A stretch of 64,000 nt of DNA from Oscillospiraceae bacterium (GTDB lineage: Bacteria > Bacillota > Clostridia > Oscillospirales > CAG-272). The position numbers were made by a program, and so were the translations under genes. Shown piece by piece: positions 27,880 to 37,018 of this stretch. The stretch's first letter is position 1. Each line of letters opens with the position of its first letter. The DNA lies in the NCBI GenBank assembly GCA_015064735.1, contig SVRP01000007.1, positions 1 to 64,000 on the forward strand, given 5' to 3'. Below the pieces are notes generated by a model, which did no database searches, had not been told where the DNA came from, and saw nothing but the letters and a program-made list of their open reading frames with translations.

Positions 27880-28587
27880 ATGATTTATGCTTATTGCCGC
27901 GTTAGCACCCAACATCAGAAAATCGCCCGACAGATCACCAATATCACCGCTATCTACCCGAATGCAATTATCATCAAAGAATTTTACACAGGTACTACAC
28001 AGAACCGTCCACATTGGGAGAAATTCATACCCCAAGTAAAAAAGAAAGACACCATCGTTTTCGACAGTGTCTCCCGAATGGCGCGTAATAGCGCAGAGGG
28101 CTATAAAGATTACAAAATGCTCTATGAGCGTGGCATTAACCTCGTCTTTCTTAACGAGCCACTTATAAATACGTCTGTTCTCGATGCCACTAAGAGCAAA
28201 CTGCTGAACGTCAGCATCGACACTGGAAATCAAGCAGTTGACGCTTTCTTTAAGGGCAATATACAATTGATCAATGATTTCATATTAGCTTTGGCAGAAG
28301 AACAGATCAAAGCAGCTTTTGACCAAGCCGAAAAGGAAGTTACCGATCTTCATTCAAGAATCAGTCAAGGAATCCGTGAAGCTAAAAAGAATGGGACACA
28401 GATAGGCCTTACCAAAGGCTCAACACTGACCACCAAGAAGTCTATAGAGTGTAAGGCTATTATCCAGAAACACTCTAAAGACTTCGGTGGAACACTGGAA
28501 GATCCTGACGTCATCAAACTCTGCGGTTGCTCTAGGAACAGTTATTATAAGTATAAGCGAGAAATAAAATTCAAAAGCCGTAATTAA
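27880..28587 (+). CDS. serine recombinase (resolvase/invertase family)
   Basis: The 235-residue protein has the N-terminal catalytic domain of resolvases: MIYAYCRVSTQHQK with catalytic Ser9, DTIVFDSVSRMARNS and the LALAEEQIKAAF dimerisation helix region, then a linker with GIREAKKNGTQIGLTKG and a C-terminal helix-turn-helix (VIKLCGCSRNSYYKYKR). It would act on plasmid or island DNA as a resolvase or invertase. GAAAGGAAG precedes the ATG. The last codons form one arm of the terminator that follows. Confidence 0.9.
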   Translation: MIYAYCRVSTQHQKIARQITNITAIYPNAIIIKEFYTGTTQNRPHWEKFIPQVKKKDTIVFDSVSRMARNSAEGYKDYKMLYERGINLVFLNEPLINTSVLDATKSKLLNVSIDTGNQAVDAFFKGNIQLINDFILALAEEQIKAAFDQAEKEVTDLHSRISQGIREAKKNGTQIGLTKGSTLTTKKSIECKAIIQKHSKDFGGTLEDPDVIKLCGCSRNSYYKYKREIKFKSRN

Positions 28588-28618
28588 TAACATTTTTCAG
28601 ATATTAATTACGGCTATT
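28576..28618 (+). terminator. rho-independent terminator overlapping the recombinase stop
   Basis: AGCCGTAATTAAT and ATTAATTACGGCT form a 13-bp stem; the first arm includes the last codons and stop of the recombinase. Confidence 0.75.
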
Positions 28619-28650
28619 TGATTTACACTTTTACATATTAAAGTATTTTG

Positions 28651-31600
28651 TTAATTGGCAACTCCTACATTTTTGAGAGTAGGATGTTGATCTTCAACCA
28701 AGTTCCAATCATCAGTAGACCAGCCAAGTGTAGATGACAGGAAAACTACAGAGTGCAATTCCGCCAAATCTTTTGCGGCACCAATTGTATTTTTAGTTTT
28801 GCCCGAAATTTCCTGAGAACTATAGCGGTAACAGTTCGTTATTGTACAGGTATCGTTATAACCAATCAATCCGCCTGCATAGCCCTCGTTATAACCGCTG
28901 GCTATAGAGGTTGTATTGCCCGTAGCATAGCAGTTTGTTATTGCGTGTCCAACACTAAAGCCAACTAAGCCGCCTGCGTGGCTTTGATAGTCTAACCAGG
29001 CGGAGTAACCGAAAGTACTAGAGCTTACGTCCCCCGTAGCGTAGCAGTTCGTTATTGTACAGTATTCGTTATAACCAATCAAACCTCCAGCCAAACTGTG
29101 GTTATCACTGGAGCTAGCAGCTACGTTTCCTATGGCATGACAATTCGTTATTGCATGAGACTCATTATAACCGATCAAACCACCTGCGTAGCATTTACCG
29201 TAGGACGAGTTAGAGATGACATTGCCCGTAGCATAGCAGTTCATTATTATTGTACCAGTCTTGTTACTGCTAATATCATAGCCACTACCACCAACTAAGC
29301 CGCCTGCGTAGATGGATTGTTTGCTATCTTCGATGGCGAAGGCCGTTACATCTCCCGTAGCGTAGCAGTTTTTTATTATACCTTCTTCATTATAACCAAC
29401 CAACCCCCCCGCACGGCCAGCCGAGTATTCGTTGGGATCGCAGTTTATGTCTCCGGTAGCATAGCAATTCGCTATTGTGCCACCTTCGTTATAACCAATC
29501 AAACCTCCTGCGTAGTTTTCCGTGGTACTGGAGACGCCTATTACGTCTCCAGTAGCGTAGCAACTCGTTATTGTACCTTTTTCATTATAACCAACCAAAC
29601 CGCCAGTGTAATTTGTTTCCCATCCGTCGTTGATCACACGGCCCGTAGCGTAGCAGTTCGTTATTGTACCGTTGTTAAAACCAACTAAACCGCCTAGGTA
29701 TCCGACATATTCGGGGTCATATTTGTATACCCTAAAGTTTTCAACCCCGAGATTTTTTATTGTTCCATTATTATTTCCAAACAAACCTTCACAATGTGCA
29801 ACAGAGCTTACCATAAAATTGGATATATAGTGTCCGTTTCCATCGAATTCTCCACTAAATGGGGAACTGCCTGTTCCTATTGGTGTCCACTCTGATCCAT
29901 TCAAATCCAAATTAAGCATCAAACAATATTTGGCATTAATGTCTGATAAGGAAATTGATTTCAATTGCTCAATAGTCCAAATAGGAGTATATCCAGCTTT
30001 ATATGTTTTGTAATACAGTTGAATATTATCAGGTAATTCTATAAGACCTACGCCATCAGTTTGCGAATAAATATTAACATCTCCATCAATCCATACTGCT
30101 TCAAATCCATTTGACAACTCAGGCATAGGCAAAATATAATTGCTTGCATCATTTGCAAAAAATGCCTGCCAAAGTTTTCCGTCAATATAAAGTTCGACAA
30201 ACGGTTTTTCAGACGGTAATACACCAAAAGTGTATTGTTTGGTTACAGTATTTCCTGAACTATCGACAGCAGTCAAGGTAACTACTATTGTATTTCCTTC
30301 CATCTGTTCTCCTTCAATTGTAATTTCTGTATATAGCTCTTCGCCAAAGCTATCATGTGCTGTAAGTAGAAACGAAATATCCGTATTCTCATCAACAACA
30401 CGGTTGTTTTGGTTCAATGTAACTGTAGGAATGTCGTATACGTTAATCCCACTGACAGCCTCGCTTAATACTCTGTTGCCCGCTTTATCGGTTGCGACAA
30501 TGTAAAGCGTAATCGTTTTACCGCCTGAAAGTGTATATCCATCTGCTGCTTCGATAGTAATATCACACAAGTGACCAAAACTATCTGATGCTCTGGCATC
30601 AAATTCCTCACCCTTGCTAGTGATTTTGATCAAATTGGACATACCTTGGGAGTATGTAAACTTAATATCGTTTACATCATAGACACCGATGGGCACGGTG
30701 TCTATACTATACGTATTGCCAAGATGGTCGGTCGCAATAAGCGTATATGTAATATATGTTCCAGCAATCAAACTTCCAGATTTAACACTTGCCGTCACAG
30801 TTAAATCCTTACCAAAACTATCCTTTGCTATAATATTGAGAATTGCTACTGGAGCTATTGTTGCATCTTCTTCAACCCTTACACCATCTCTGTTGTAACA
30901 AATCGTGGGTGCACCGTAAACCATAAGTTCGAAGTTCTTTGTGGTAACATTTCCTGCCACATCAGAAATGATTGCGGTAATCGTCCATATAGTTCCAGCG
31001 GTCTGTTTGCCTTCTTTCGTGATAAGAGTGACAGTTAAAGAATTGCCGTAGGTATCTGTTCCTGTAATTCCAAGTAACTCAGGAGTAACTGTATCGTCCG
31101 CCCTTACATCGGTCTTGATTGCCTCTGAAATGACAGGCATACCGTAAACCTTGCATTCAACATCAATATTGGTTGTATGACCTTTGCTGTCGGTTGCAGA
31201 AATGCGAATAGTTACAGTATTTCCTGCTGCCATCGTTCCGCTATAACGAGTGATTGTTACAGTTAATACTGCGCCAAAGCTGTCCTTGGCGGTAGCATCA
31301 AAGAGTTTTGCGCTCAAAGTGTCAGTTACACTAATTGACGTTTTATTTTTGTTGTAGGTGATTTCAGGAAAACCATATGCCTGGATGTTTTCTATATATC
31401 CATAGGTAATGTTGCCTGCAGGGTCGATAGATTCAATTACAACTGTAACAAATGTTCCCACCTCATACTCGCCAGCGATATATACCTTAATCTGTGTTGC
31501 TGCACCGAATGTATCTGTACCGCTTGCGCTAAAGTGCGTTGCTGTCATACCATCATCTACATTAACATACTTTACGGTATCATCAAAGACCAACGTTGGG

Positions 31601-33837
31601 GCAGAATAAACTTTAACGTTGTAAATTGTTTTTTGAACAGTTATCCCATTCGCGGAAGCTGTCAACCGTATGGTTACTGTTTCTCCCGCGGTCAAAGGAG
31701 CACTCGCAGAAGCCGTGACTTCAATTAATCTTCCAAGATTATCCGTACACCTAGCATCGAAGATATCCGCTGTTATATCTTTAAGTGAAGAAACCGCAGT
31801 AACAGTTTCATCATAGGTAAGTGTTAACGAATATATATCCCATTTAGCATAAAGAATAATATCTTTCGTGGGCATGGTAGAAAAGACGTATGCTTCGTCA
31901 CTTGATTCTAAGAACCACCCTCTAAAGGAATATTTTTCTCTTTTGGGATCTTCGGGAGCCGTAATTTCCGTACCACAGTATTCAGTTAATGGGACAACTT
32001 CCGTTCCTCCATTACTTACAAATGTAATTGTAATTTCAAGTGCTTCCCACTTGGCATACAGGTTTACTATACCAGTTGTTCCAGCAGAAACTTCAGTCAC
32101 TTTCCTGTTAAATTCTGCATCACTATACCAACCAGCAAATCTATAACCTTCCTTATTAGCATCACTCAGAACAAGAGGTTGATCTTCAACATCATAATTG
32201 GAAGGATTGCTATTGGTCGCACCGTCAACATTATGATATACGATATTGTAAGTAATCAATGTATATACAGCGTTGATCGTAATATTCTCATGTCCGAGAG
32301 TATAACTCTCCCATGCGCCTGTGTATCCCGCATGTTCGGGAACTGCAGGTTCGGTGATAGAATTGGTTTCTACTGTAAACTTAACCGTTCCAACGGGTAT
32401 ATCTCCATCCATGAATGTTGCGGTATATTCAATAGCCTCCCATTTTGCGTAAAGGTTAACAACATCTGTTGTTCCAACCGCAATTTCGGTTACTTTGTTA
32501 TTGAATTCTGCATCGGTATACCAACCCTTAAAGGTATAGTAATCCTTGCTCACATCAAAAAGTACAAGAGGTTGATCTTCAACATCATAATTGGAAGGAT
32601 TGCTATTGGTCGCACCGTCAACATTATGATATACAATATTGTAAGTAATCAAAGTATATACAGCGGTAACCGTAATATTTTCAGTGCCAAGAGTATAGCT
32701 CTCCCATGCACCTGTGTATCCCGCATGTTCGGGAATGGCAGGTGGAGTAATCGATTCGGTTTCTACTGTGAATTTAACCGTGCCAACAGGTGTATCTCCA
32801 TCCATGAAGGTTGCGGTGTACTCAACAGTTTCCCACTTTGCGTAAAGATCGACAACACCCGTAGTACCAACCACAATTTCGGTTACTTTGTTATTGAATT
32901 CTGCATCGGTATACCAACCCTTGAAGGTATAGTAATCCTTACTTGCATCAAGAAGTGCAAGAGGCTGATCCTCTATATCATAGGAATCGGGATTGGTATT
33001 AGTTGCTCCTGTTACATTATGATACGTGATGGAATAACCAATCGTATCCCACTTGGCAGTTAAAGTAAGATTACCAGTGCTACCCTTGGAGATTTCCATA
33101 ACCTTAGTATCGCCAACATACCAACCGCCAAAGGTATATCCATCTTTAGACAAAGGGGAAAATGTAATTGTCTCGCTATTGATGTTATATGTAGACGGAT
33201 TTGTATTTTCAGCACCTTTGGTATTCTCATAAGTAATGCTGTACGTTGCCAATTTAAACTTGGCATACAGATTCATATCTCCGGTAGTCCCCGCAGATAT
33301 GGATTTTATCGGTGTTGCAAAAGTCGCATCAGTATACCAACCCAAGAAGGTATAACCCGCTTTTTGAGCATCCGCAAACTCAAAACTGCTCTCAATTGTG
33401 TATGTTGCAGGATTGTTATGCGTACCGCCATCCATTTCATAGGATATGGAATATGCAATCGGTGTAAATTTTGCATATACGGACATATCACTTGAAATTG
33501 GAGCATCGAGTAATGAGTTTGCCGTAAAAGGCTTACTCCATACATCCTTATCCCAATACCAACCGTCAAAAGTATATCCGTCCTTTGATGGATTTTCGGG
33601 GATTTGAATCGTCTCCGTTCCTGTTGTAGTTATGGTAGAATAGGTTTCTCCCTCTACAACAAACGATAGGATCACATTTTGATTTGCTTGTTCGCTATTC
33701 TGTTCGTTTTTCTGCGTCAAATCTGTAGGACTATCATTTGAATCACACGAAAACAGAGTCATAGTCTCCATAACAAGCAATAAAATTGCTAATACAATTG
33801 CAATTAAACGCTTTTTGTTAGATCTTATTTCTTTCAT
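28651..33837 (-). CDS. giant modular surface lipoprotein (InlB repeats, Ig-like repeats, GLUG repeats)
   Basis: The 1728-residue protein begins with a basic/hydrophobic signal and lipobox LFSC (Cys31), so it should be anchored to the outer face of the membrane. In order it has: seven InlB/Listeria-Bacteroides-type repeats (FxGWYxDxxF...LYAKW) with two shorter GAWESYTLG units; about eight Ig-like repeats of some 75 residues (DSFGxxLTVT...GNTVTI...D..GN); and near the C-terminus about ten GLUG-type units (GGLVGYNEGGTITNCYATGD). No sortase motif or C-terminal membrane helix is seen. It resembles adhesins. The ATG at 33837 has GGAG 9 bases upstream. Expression is probably set by the leader RNA at 33891-34086. 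The InlB DNA repeats (period 393 bp) are nearly identical and prone to recombination. Confidence 0.85.
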   Translation of the reverse strand: MKEIRSNKKRLIAIVLAILLLVMETMTLFSCDSNDSPTDLTQKNEQNSEQANQNVILSFVVEGETYSTITTTGTETIQIPENPSKDGYTFDGWYWDKDVWSKPFTANSLLDAPISSDMSVYAKFTPIAYSISYEMDGGTHNNPATYTIESSFEFADAQKAGYTFLGWYTDATFATPIKSISAGTTGDMNLYAKFKLATYSITYENTKGAENTNPSTYNINSETITFSPLSKDGYTFGGWYVGDTKVMEISKGSTGNLTLTAKWDTIGYSITYHNVTGATNTNPDSYDIEDQPLALLDASKDYYTFKGWYTDAEFNNKVTEIVVGTTGVVDLYAKWETVEYTATFMDGDTPVGTVKFTVETESITPPAIPEHAGYTGAWESYTLGTENITVTAVYTLITYNIVYHNVDGATNSNPSNYDVEDQPLVLFDVSKDYYTFKGWYTDAEFNNKVTEIAVGTTDVVNLYAKWEAIEYTATFMDGDIPVGTVKFTVETNSITEPAVPEHAGYTGAWESYTLGHENITINAVYTLITYNIVYHNVDGATNSNPSNYDVEDQPLVLSDANKEGYRFAGWYSDAEFNRKVTEVSAGTTGIVNLYAKWEALEITITFVSNGGTEVVPLTEYCGTEITAPEDPKREKYSFRGWFLESSDEAYVFSTMPTKDIILYAKWDIYSLTLTYDETVTAVSSLKDITADIFDARCTDNLGRLIEVTASASAPLTAGETVTIRLTASANGITVQKTIYNVKVYSAPTLVFDDTVKYVNVDDGMTATHFSASGTDTFGAATQIKVYIAGEYEVGTFVTVVIESIDPAGNITYGYIENIQAYGFPEITYNKNKTSISVTDTLSAKLFDATAKDSFGAVLTVTITRYSGTMAAGNTVTIRISATDSKGHTTNIDVECKVYGMPVISEAIKTDVRADDTVTPELLGITGTDTYGNSLTVTLITKEGKQTAGTIWTITAIISDVAGNVTTKNFELMVYGAPTICYNRDGVRVEEDATIAPVAILNIIAKDSFGKDLTVTASVKSGSLIAGTYITYTLIATDHLGNTYSIDTVPIGVYDVNDIKFTYSQGMSNLIKITSKGEEFDARASDSFGHLCDITIEAADGYTLSGGKTITLYIVATDKAGNRVLSEAVSGINVYDIPTVTLNQNNRVVDENTDISFLLTAHDSFGEELYTEITIEGEQMEGNTIVVTLTAVDSSGNTVTKQYTFGVLPSEKPFVELYIDGKLWQAFFANDASNYILPMPELSNGFEAVWIDGDVNIYSQTDGVGLIELPDNIQLYYKTYKAGYTPIWTIEQLKSISLSDINAKYCLMLNLDLNGSEWTPIGTGSSPFSGEFDGNGHYISNFMVSSVAHCEGLFGNNNGTIKNLGVENFRVYKYDPEYVGYLGGLVGFNNGTITNCYATGRVINDGWETNYTGGLVGYNEKGTITSCYATGDVIGVSSTTENYAGGLIGYNEGGTIANCYATGDINCDPNEYSAGRAGGLVGYNEEGIIKNCYATGDVTAFAIEDSKQSIYAGGLVGGSGYDISSNKTGTIIMNCYATGNVISNSSYGKCYAGGLIGYNESHAITNCHAIGNVAASSSDNHSLAGGLIGYNEYCTITNCYATGDVSSSTFGYSAWLDYQSHAGGLVGFSVGHAITNCYATGNTTSIASGYNEGYAGGLIGYNDTCTITNCYRYSSQEISGKTKNTIGAAKDLAELHSVVFLSSTLGWSTDDWNLVEDQHPTLKNVGVAN
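32171..32660. repeat. 393-bp-period direct repeats within the InlB-repeat region
   Basis: The block starting ACAAGAGGTTGATCTTCAAC occurs at 32171 and again at 32564 with about 75 nearly identical bases, and flanking segments (32380-32560 and 32680-32940) are also close. The unit encodes 131 residues, so expansion or contraction keeps the frame. Confidence 0.8.
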
Positions 33838-33890
33838 CTCATCTTTCTCCATTGATCCATAATGTTAAACATTCTATAAAACGATTAAAA

Positions 33891-34086
33891 AAGGCGCCGA
33901 CCGGAGTCAACGCCTAAAAAACGCAAACTCCGATAGTCGCCAAACTATTCTAATATGAGGCATGTTTATATACCTATGTAGATGGAATTTGCATTTTTAT
34001 CAAATTCTACTACATAGATATGTCAAAAAGGGTATAGCTACCCCATGGGAAAACATACCGTCAATCTCATATTCAAATAGTTTGGC
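33891..34086 (-). promoter_or_regulatory. riboswitch-like structured leader with terminator/antiterminator switch
   Basis: The predicted transcript starts at the first base of a long P1 helix (34066-34086 with 33939-33959, about 19 bp). Inside are two hairpins: GGGTA/TACCC at 34030-34043 and a two-part stem CTATGTAG..GAATTTG at 33974-34017, giving a three-way junction. Directly after P1 come AUCGGAGUU (33926-33934) and a terminator GGCGUUGAC-UCCG-GUCGGCGCC plus U6 (33891-33914). AUCGGAGUU can pair with GACUCCGGU (33900-33908) inside the terminator, forming an antiterminator. This is the architecture of a ligand-responsive leader upstream of the giant lipoprotein. I do not recognise the class. 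Confidence 0.75.
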
Positions 34087-34092
34087 ATATAC

Positions 34093-34121
34093 ATTATATC
34101 ACATAATTATGAATATTTCAA
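34093..34121 (-). promoter_or_regulatory. promoter of the leader RNA and giant lipoprotein
   Basis: Minus-strand TTGAAA-N17-TATAAT; the expected start 7 bases downstream is 34086, the first base of the P1 helix. Confidence 0.85.
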
Positions 34122-34132
34122 GTTTTTTTGCA

Positions 34133-35089
34133 TTATTTAGGTAATGGCTGTTCTGTTGTCATCGTAATCCTACTCTTCCCATAAAACTTATCAAGCACAT
34201 TGAACTCGTCTACCTGTTTTGAGATATCACTAACCAACAAATGGATATAATTCTGCGTGATTTCGAGACTGGAATGACCTAACAGCTTTGAGAGGGAGAC
34301 GACGTTGCCACCGTTGAGGATCCATTGTTTTGCAAAGGTATGGCGGTAGCGGTGGATGCCTGTGGTCTGCACACCTCTGCGCTTGTTGTATTCGTAGAGC
34401 ATATGATAGCAGGTGCTTTTCGTGAGCTGCTGACCGAAGACGTTACAGAAGAGAAAGTCGTCATTGCTTTTATGATGTCTGTATTTGAGGTACTCGGAGA
34501 GGATATTGACCATAGTTCGATTGAGTGGAACGATCAAAGGCTTTCTGTTCTTCGTTACGTTGACGTACACCACATTGTTATCAAAATCGATGTCCTTGAT
34601 CTGAATGTGCATCAAACTCCGCTGCCTGATTCCTGTGCTGAAAAAGAAGTTCGTCATCACCCAACATTGGTATTCGGTAAAGGAACATTTCTTGATATTA
34701 GGCTTCTTCAAAAGCAGTTGCAGCTCCTGCTCGTTATAGGTTTCAATATGGCTTTTATCGACCTTGATCGCCTGCATCTTGAAATGAGGAAGATAGCCCT
34801 CGCTCATGAAGAAATGCAAGGTCGTTATTAAATCTCGAAGATAGGAATTGATGCTGACGTCGTTGTCGAGTGTAGATTTCAAATGCAGAACGTAGTCCTT
34901 ATAGGTCTGCTCGTCAATGTCCTCAATAGGCATCTTAGGATCGAAGTATTTATAGAAATACGTATAACTCTGCTTGTAGTGATTGATCGTTCCTTGTCTC
35001 AAATTCCTCTGACGACAGTATTCCAAATACTTGTTGCAGCCTTCTTCAAAGGTAAGCGTTGTCCCTCTCGCCATTTTGATCTTTTTCAT
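34133..35089 (-). CDS. tyrosine recombinase (phage/ICE-type integrase)
   Basis: The 318-residue integrase has an N-terminal SAM-like DNA-binding domain (about 1-100) and a catalytic domain with the expected residues: Arg in TGIRQRSLMHIQ, Lys in VTKNRKPLIVPL, His-x-x-Arg in GIHRYRHTFAKQW, His in LLGHSSLEITQ and the nucleophile Tyr in QNYIHL. The ATG at 35089 has GGAGG 9 bases upstream. It sits at the extreme right end of the island, 26 bases from repeat copy D and the 3' end of the GGGtGRT gene, the usual place for an integrase next to its attachment site. Confidence 0.93.
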   Translation of the reverse strand: MKKIKMARGTTLTFEEGCNKYLEYCRQRNLRQGTINHYKQSYTYFYKYFDPKMPIEDIDEQTYKDYVLHLKSTLDNDVSINSYLRDLITTLHFFMSEGYLPHFKMQAIKVDKSHIETYNEQELQLLLKKPNIKKCSFTEYQCWVMTNFFFSTGIRQRSLMHIQIKDIDFDNNVVYVNVTKNRKPLIVPLNRTMVNILSEYLKYRHHKSNDDFLFCNVFGQQLTKSTCYHMLYEYNKRRGVQTTGIHRYRHTFAKQWILNGGNVVSLSKLLGHSSLEITQNYIHLLVSDISKQVDEFNVLDKFYGKSRITMTTEQPLPK

Positions 35090-35114
35090 CGTAAAAATCC
35101 TCCGCATTTTTATA

Positions 35115-35240
35115 TAAAAATATTGGACACATCATCGTGCAAAAACACGTAAATGATGTGTCCAACTTTTTTATTTGTGATTTCAGCCAAAGAGCCTTTT
35201 CAATGATTCCTAAAAATCAAGAAAGTCTCAAAAAACCTTA
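35115..35240. repeat. hairpin repeat copy D (right boundary of the mobile island)
   Basis: Hairpin TTGGACACATCA / TGATGTGTCCAA with flanking A- and T-runs and the conserved flank, adjoining the 3' end of the intact GGGtGRT gene. The hairpin loop resembles copy A more than copy C. Confidence 0.88.
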
Positions 35241-35251
35241 TAAATCAAGAC

Positions 35252-36250
35252 TTATTTCAGCGCCTCTTCGATAGCAACTGCAACTGCAACAGTCATACCA
35301 ACCATGGGGTTGTTACCTGCGCCGATGAGTCCCATCATTTCTACGTGAGCGGGAACGGAAGAAGATCCTGCGAACTGTGCGTCGCCGTGCATTCTTCCGA
35401 GAGTATCGGTCATACCGTAGGAAGCAGGTCCTGCTGCCATGTTATCGGGGTGGAGGGTTCTACCTGTTCCGCCACCGGATGCTACGGAGAAGTACTTAAC
35501 GCCGTTCTCCATAGCCCACTTCTTATAGGTTCCTGCAACGGGGTGCTGGAATCTGGTGGGGTTAGTGGAGTTACCGGTAATAGAAACGCCTACGTTCTCT
35601 TTTCTCATGATAGCAACGCCCTCGGGAACGCTATCGGAGCCGTAGCACTTAACCTTTGCTCTGTCACCGTTGGAGTATGCAACCTCCTTGATGACCTTAA
35701 CTTCCTCGGTGTAAGGATCGAACTCGGTCTGTACGTAGGTGAAGCCGTTGATTCTGGAAATGATCATTGCTGCGTCCTTACCGAGACCGTTAAGGATAAC
35801 GCGAAGGGGCTTTACTCTTACCTTGTTTGCGTTAAGAGCGATCTTAATTGCGCCCTCTGCTGCTGCGAAGGACTCGTGACCTGCAAGGAAGCAGAAGCAC
35901 TCGGTCTCTTCGGAGAGAAGCATTGCACCGAGGTTTCCGTGGCCAAGACCAACCTTACGGTTCTCAGCAACAGATCCGGGGATACAGAAGGACTGAAGTC
36001 CGATACCGATTGCGGCAGCGGCGTCAGCAGCCTTTGTGCAGCCCTTCTTTATTGCGATTGCGGCGCCTACGGTGTAAGCCCACTTTGCATTTTCAAATGC
36101 GATAGGCTGGGTCTCCTCTACGATCTTGTAGGGGTCAATTCCCTTTGCGTCGCAGATCTCCTTACACTCGTCGATGGAGGAAATTCCGTATTCCTTAAGA
36201 ACTGCGAGGATCTTAGCCTCACGTCTTTCATAACCTTCAAAATGTGCCAT
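35252..36250 (-). CDS. GGGtGRT-family protein
   Basis: The 332-residue protein carries the signature ASGGGTGRTLHPDNMAAGPA that names the GGGtGRT family. The function is not established; the family is regularly found next to a NifU-like scaffold gene, as here (20 bases downstream of it), suggesting a link to iron-sulfur or metal chemistry. The C-terminus NPMVGMTVAVAVAIEEALK is the segment found as fragments at 1471, 1551 and 23043. AAGGAGGAAAAAATA precedes the ATG. It is the last gene of an operon with the NifU-like, SGNH and pduL genes, and its 3' end seems to be the integration site of the adjacent island. Confidence 0.9.
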   Translation of the reverse strand: MAHFEGYERREAKILAVLKEYGISSIDECKEICDAKGIDPYKIVEETQPIAFENAKWAYTVGAAIAIKKGCTKAADAAAAIGIGLQSFCIPGSVAENRKVGLGHGNLGAMLLSEETECFCFLAGHESFAAAEGAIKIALNANKVRVKPLRVILNGLGKDAAMIISRINGFTYVQTEFDPYTEEVKVIKEVAYSNGDRAKVKCYGSDSVPEGVAIMRKENVGVSITGNSTNPTRFQHPVAGTYKKWAMENGVKYFSVASGGGTGRTLHPDNMAAGPASYGMTDTLGRMHGDAQFAGSSSVPAHVEMMGLIGAGNNPMVGMTVAVAVAIEEALK

Positions 36251-36269
36251 TATTTTTTCCTCCTTCTAA

Positions 36270-36986
36270 TTACTGCTTACGGGGGTCAATGTACTTTGCA
36301 GCATCTGCAAATCTACCGTATGTACCCATAGACTTCTTGTAAGCCTCGTTGGGCTCCATGCCCTTCTTGATGAAGTCGGTCATCTTTCCAAGAGATACGA
36401 ACTCGTATCCGATAACCTGATCGTTCTCGTCAAGAGCCATTCTGGTGCAGTAGCCTTCGGTCATCTCAAGATAACGAACACCCTTTGCCTTGGTTCCGTA
36501 CATAGTACCAACCATGCTTCTCTCGCCCTTACCGAGGTCTTCCATGCCTGCTCCGATTACGAGACCGCCCTCGGAGAATGCAGACTGGCTGCGTCCGTAA
36601 ACGATCTGAAGGAAGAGCTCTCTCATTGCGGTGTTGATAGCGTCGCAAACGAGGTCGGTATTAAGAGCCTCAAGGAGGGTCTTACCGGGAAGGATCTCAG
36701 CAGCCATTGCTGCGGAGTGAGTCATACCCGAGCAACCGATGGTCTCAACGAGTGCTTCCTCGATGATACCGTTCTTTACGTTAAGAGAAAGCTTACAAGC
36801 TCCCTGCTGGGGTGCACACCAGCCCACACCGTGGGTGTATGCGGAAATGTCGGTGATCTCTTTTGCCTGAACCCACTTGCCCTCTTCGGGAATGGGAGCG
36901 GGACCGTGATTGGGTCCCTTTGCAACTACGCACATGTTCTGAACTTCTGTGCTCATTGCGTATTCGCAAGAAAATTCTTTGCTCAT
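36270..36986 (-). CDS. NifU-like iron-sulfur cluster scaffold-family protein
   Basis: The 238-residue protein contains the NifU/IscU-type N-terminal domain with conserved cysteines in GVGWCAPQQGACKLSL and ETIGCSGMTHSA, and a further Cys in TEGYCTRMAL. It is longer than IscU (about 130), as is usual for the version paired with GGGtGRT proteins. Role in iron-sulfur assembly is inferred from the fold. AAAAAAGGAG precedes the ATG. It lies between the SGNH and GGGtGRT genes on one strand. Confidence 0.85.
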   Translation of the reverse strand: MSKEFSCEYAMSTEVQNMCVVAKGPNHGPAPIPEEGKWVQAKEITDISAYTHGVGWCAPQQGACKLSLNVKNGIIEEALVETIGCSGMTHSAAMAAEILPGKTLLEALNTDLVCDAINTAMRELFLQIVYGRSQSAFSEGGLVIGAGMEDLGKGERSMVGTMYGTKAKGVRYLEMTEGYCTRMALDENDQVIGYEFVSLGKMTDFIKKGMEPNEAYKKSMGTYGRFADAAKYIDPRKQ

Positions 36987-37018
36987 TGTTTTTATCTCCT
37001 TTTTTATTTTTTACTTTT

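Noticed and set aside
32179-33063. 294-codon repetitive plus-strand frame opposite the giant lipoprotein
   Set aside because: Its internal repeats simply mirror the InlB repeats on the other strand; no ribosome site or signal.
33891-34086. Leader RNA as a c-di-GMP-I, purine or tetrahydrofolate riboswitch
   Set aside because: The three-helix outline is compatible, but conserved core sequences I know for these classes are absent.
35345-36331. 328-codon plus-strand reading frame opposite the GGGtGRT gene
   Set aside because: It is a low-complexity antisense shadow of a highly conserved gene with biased codons; no family resemblance.
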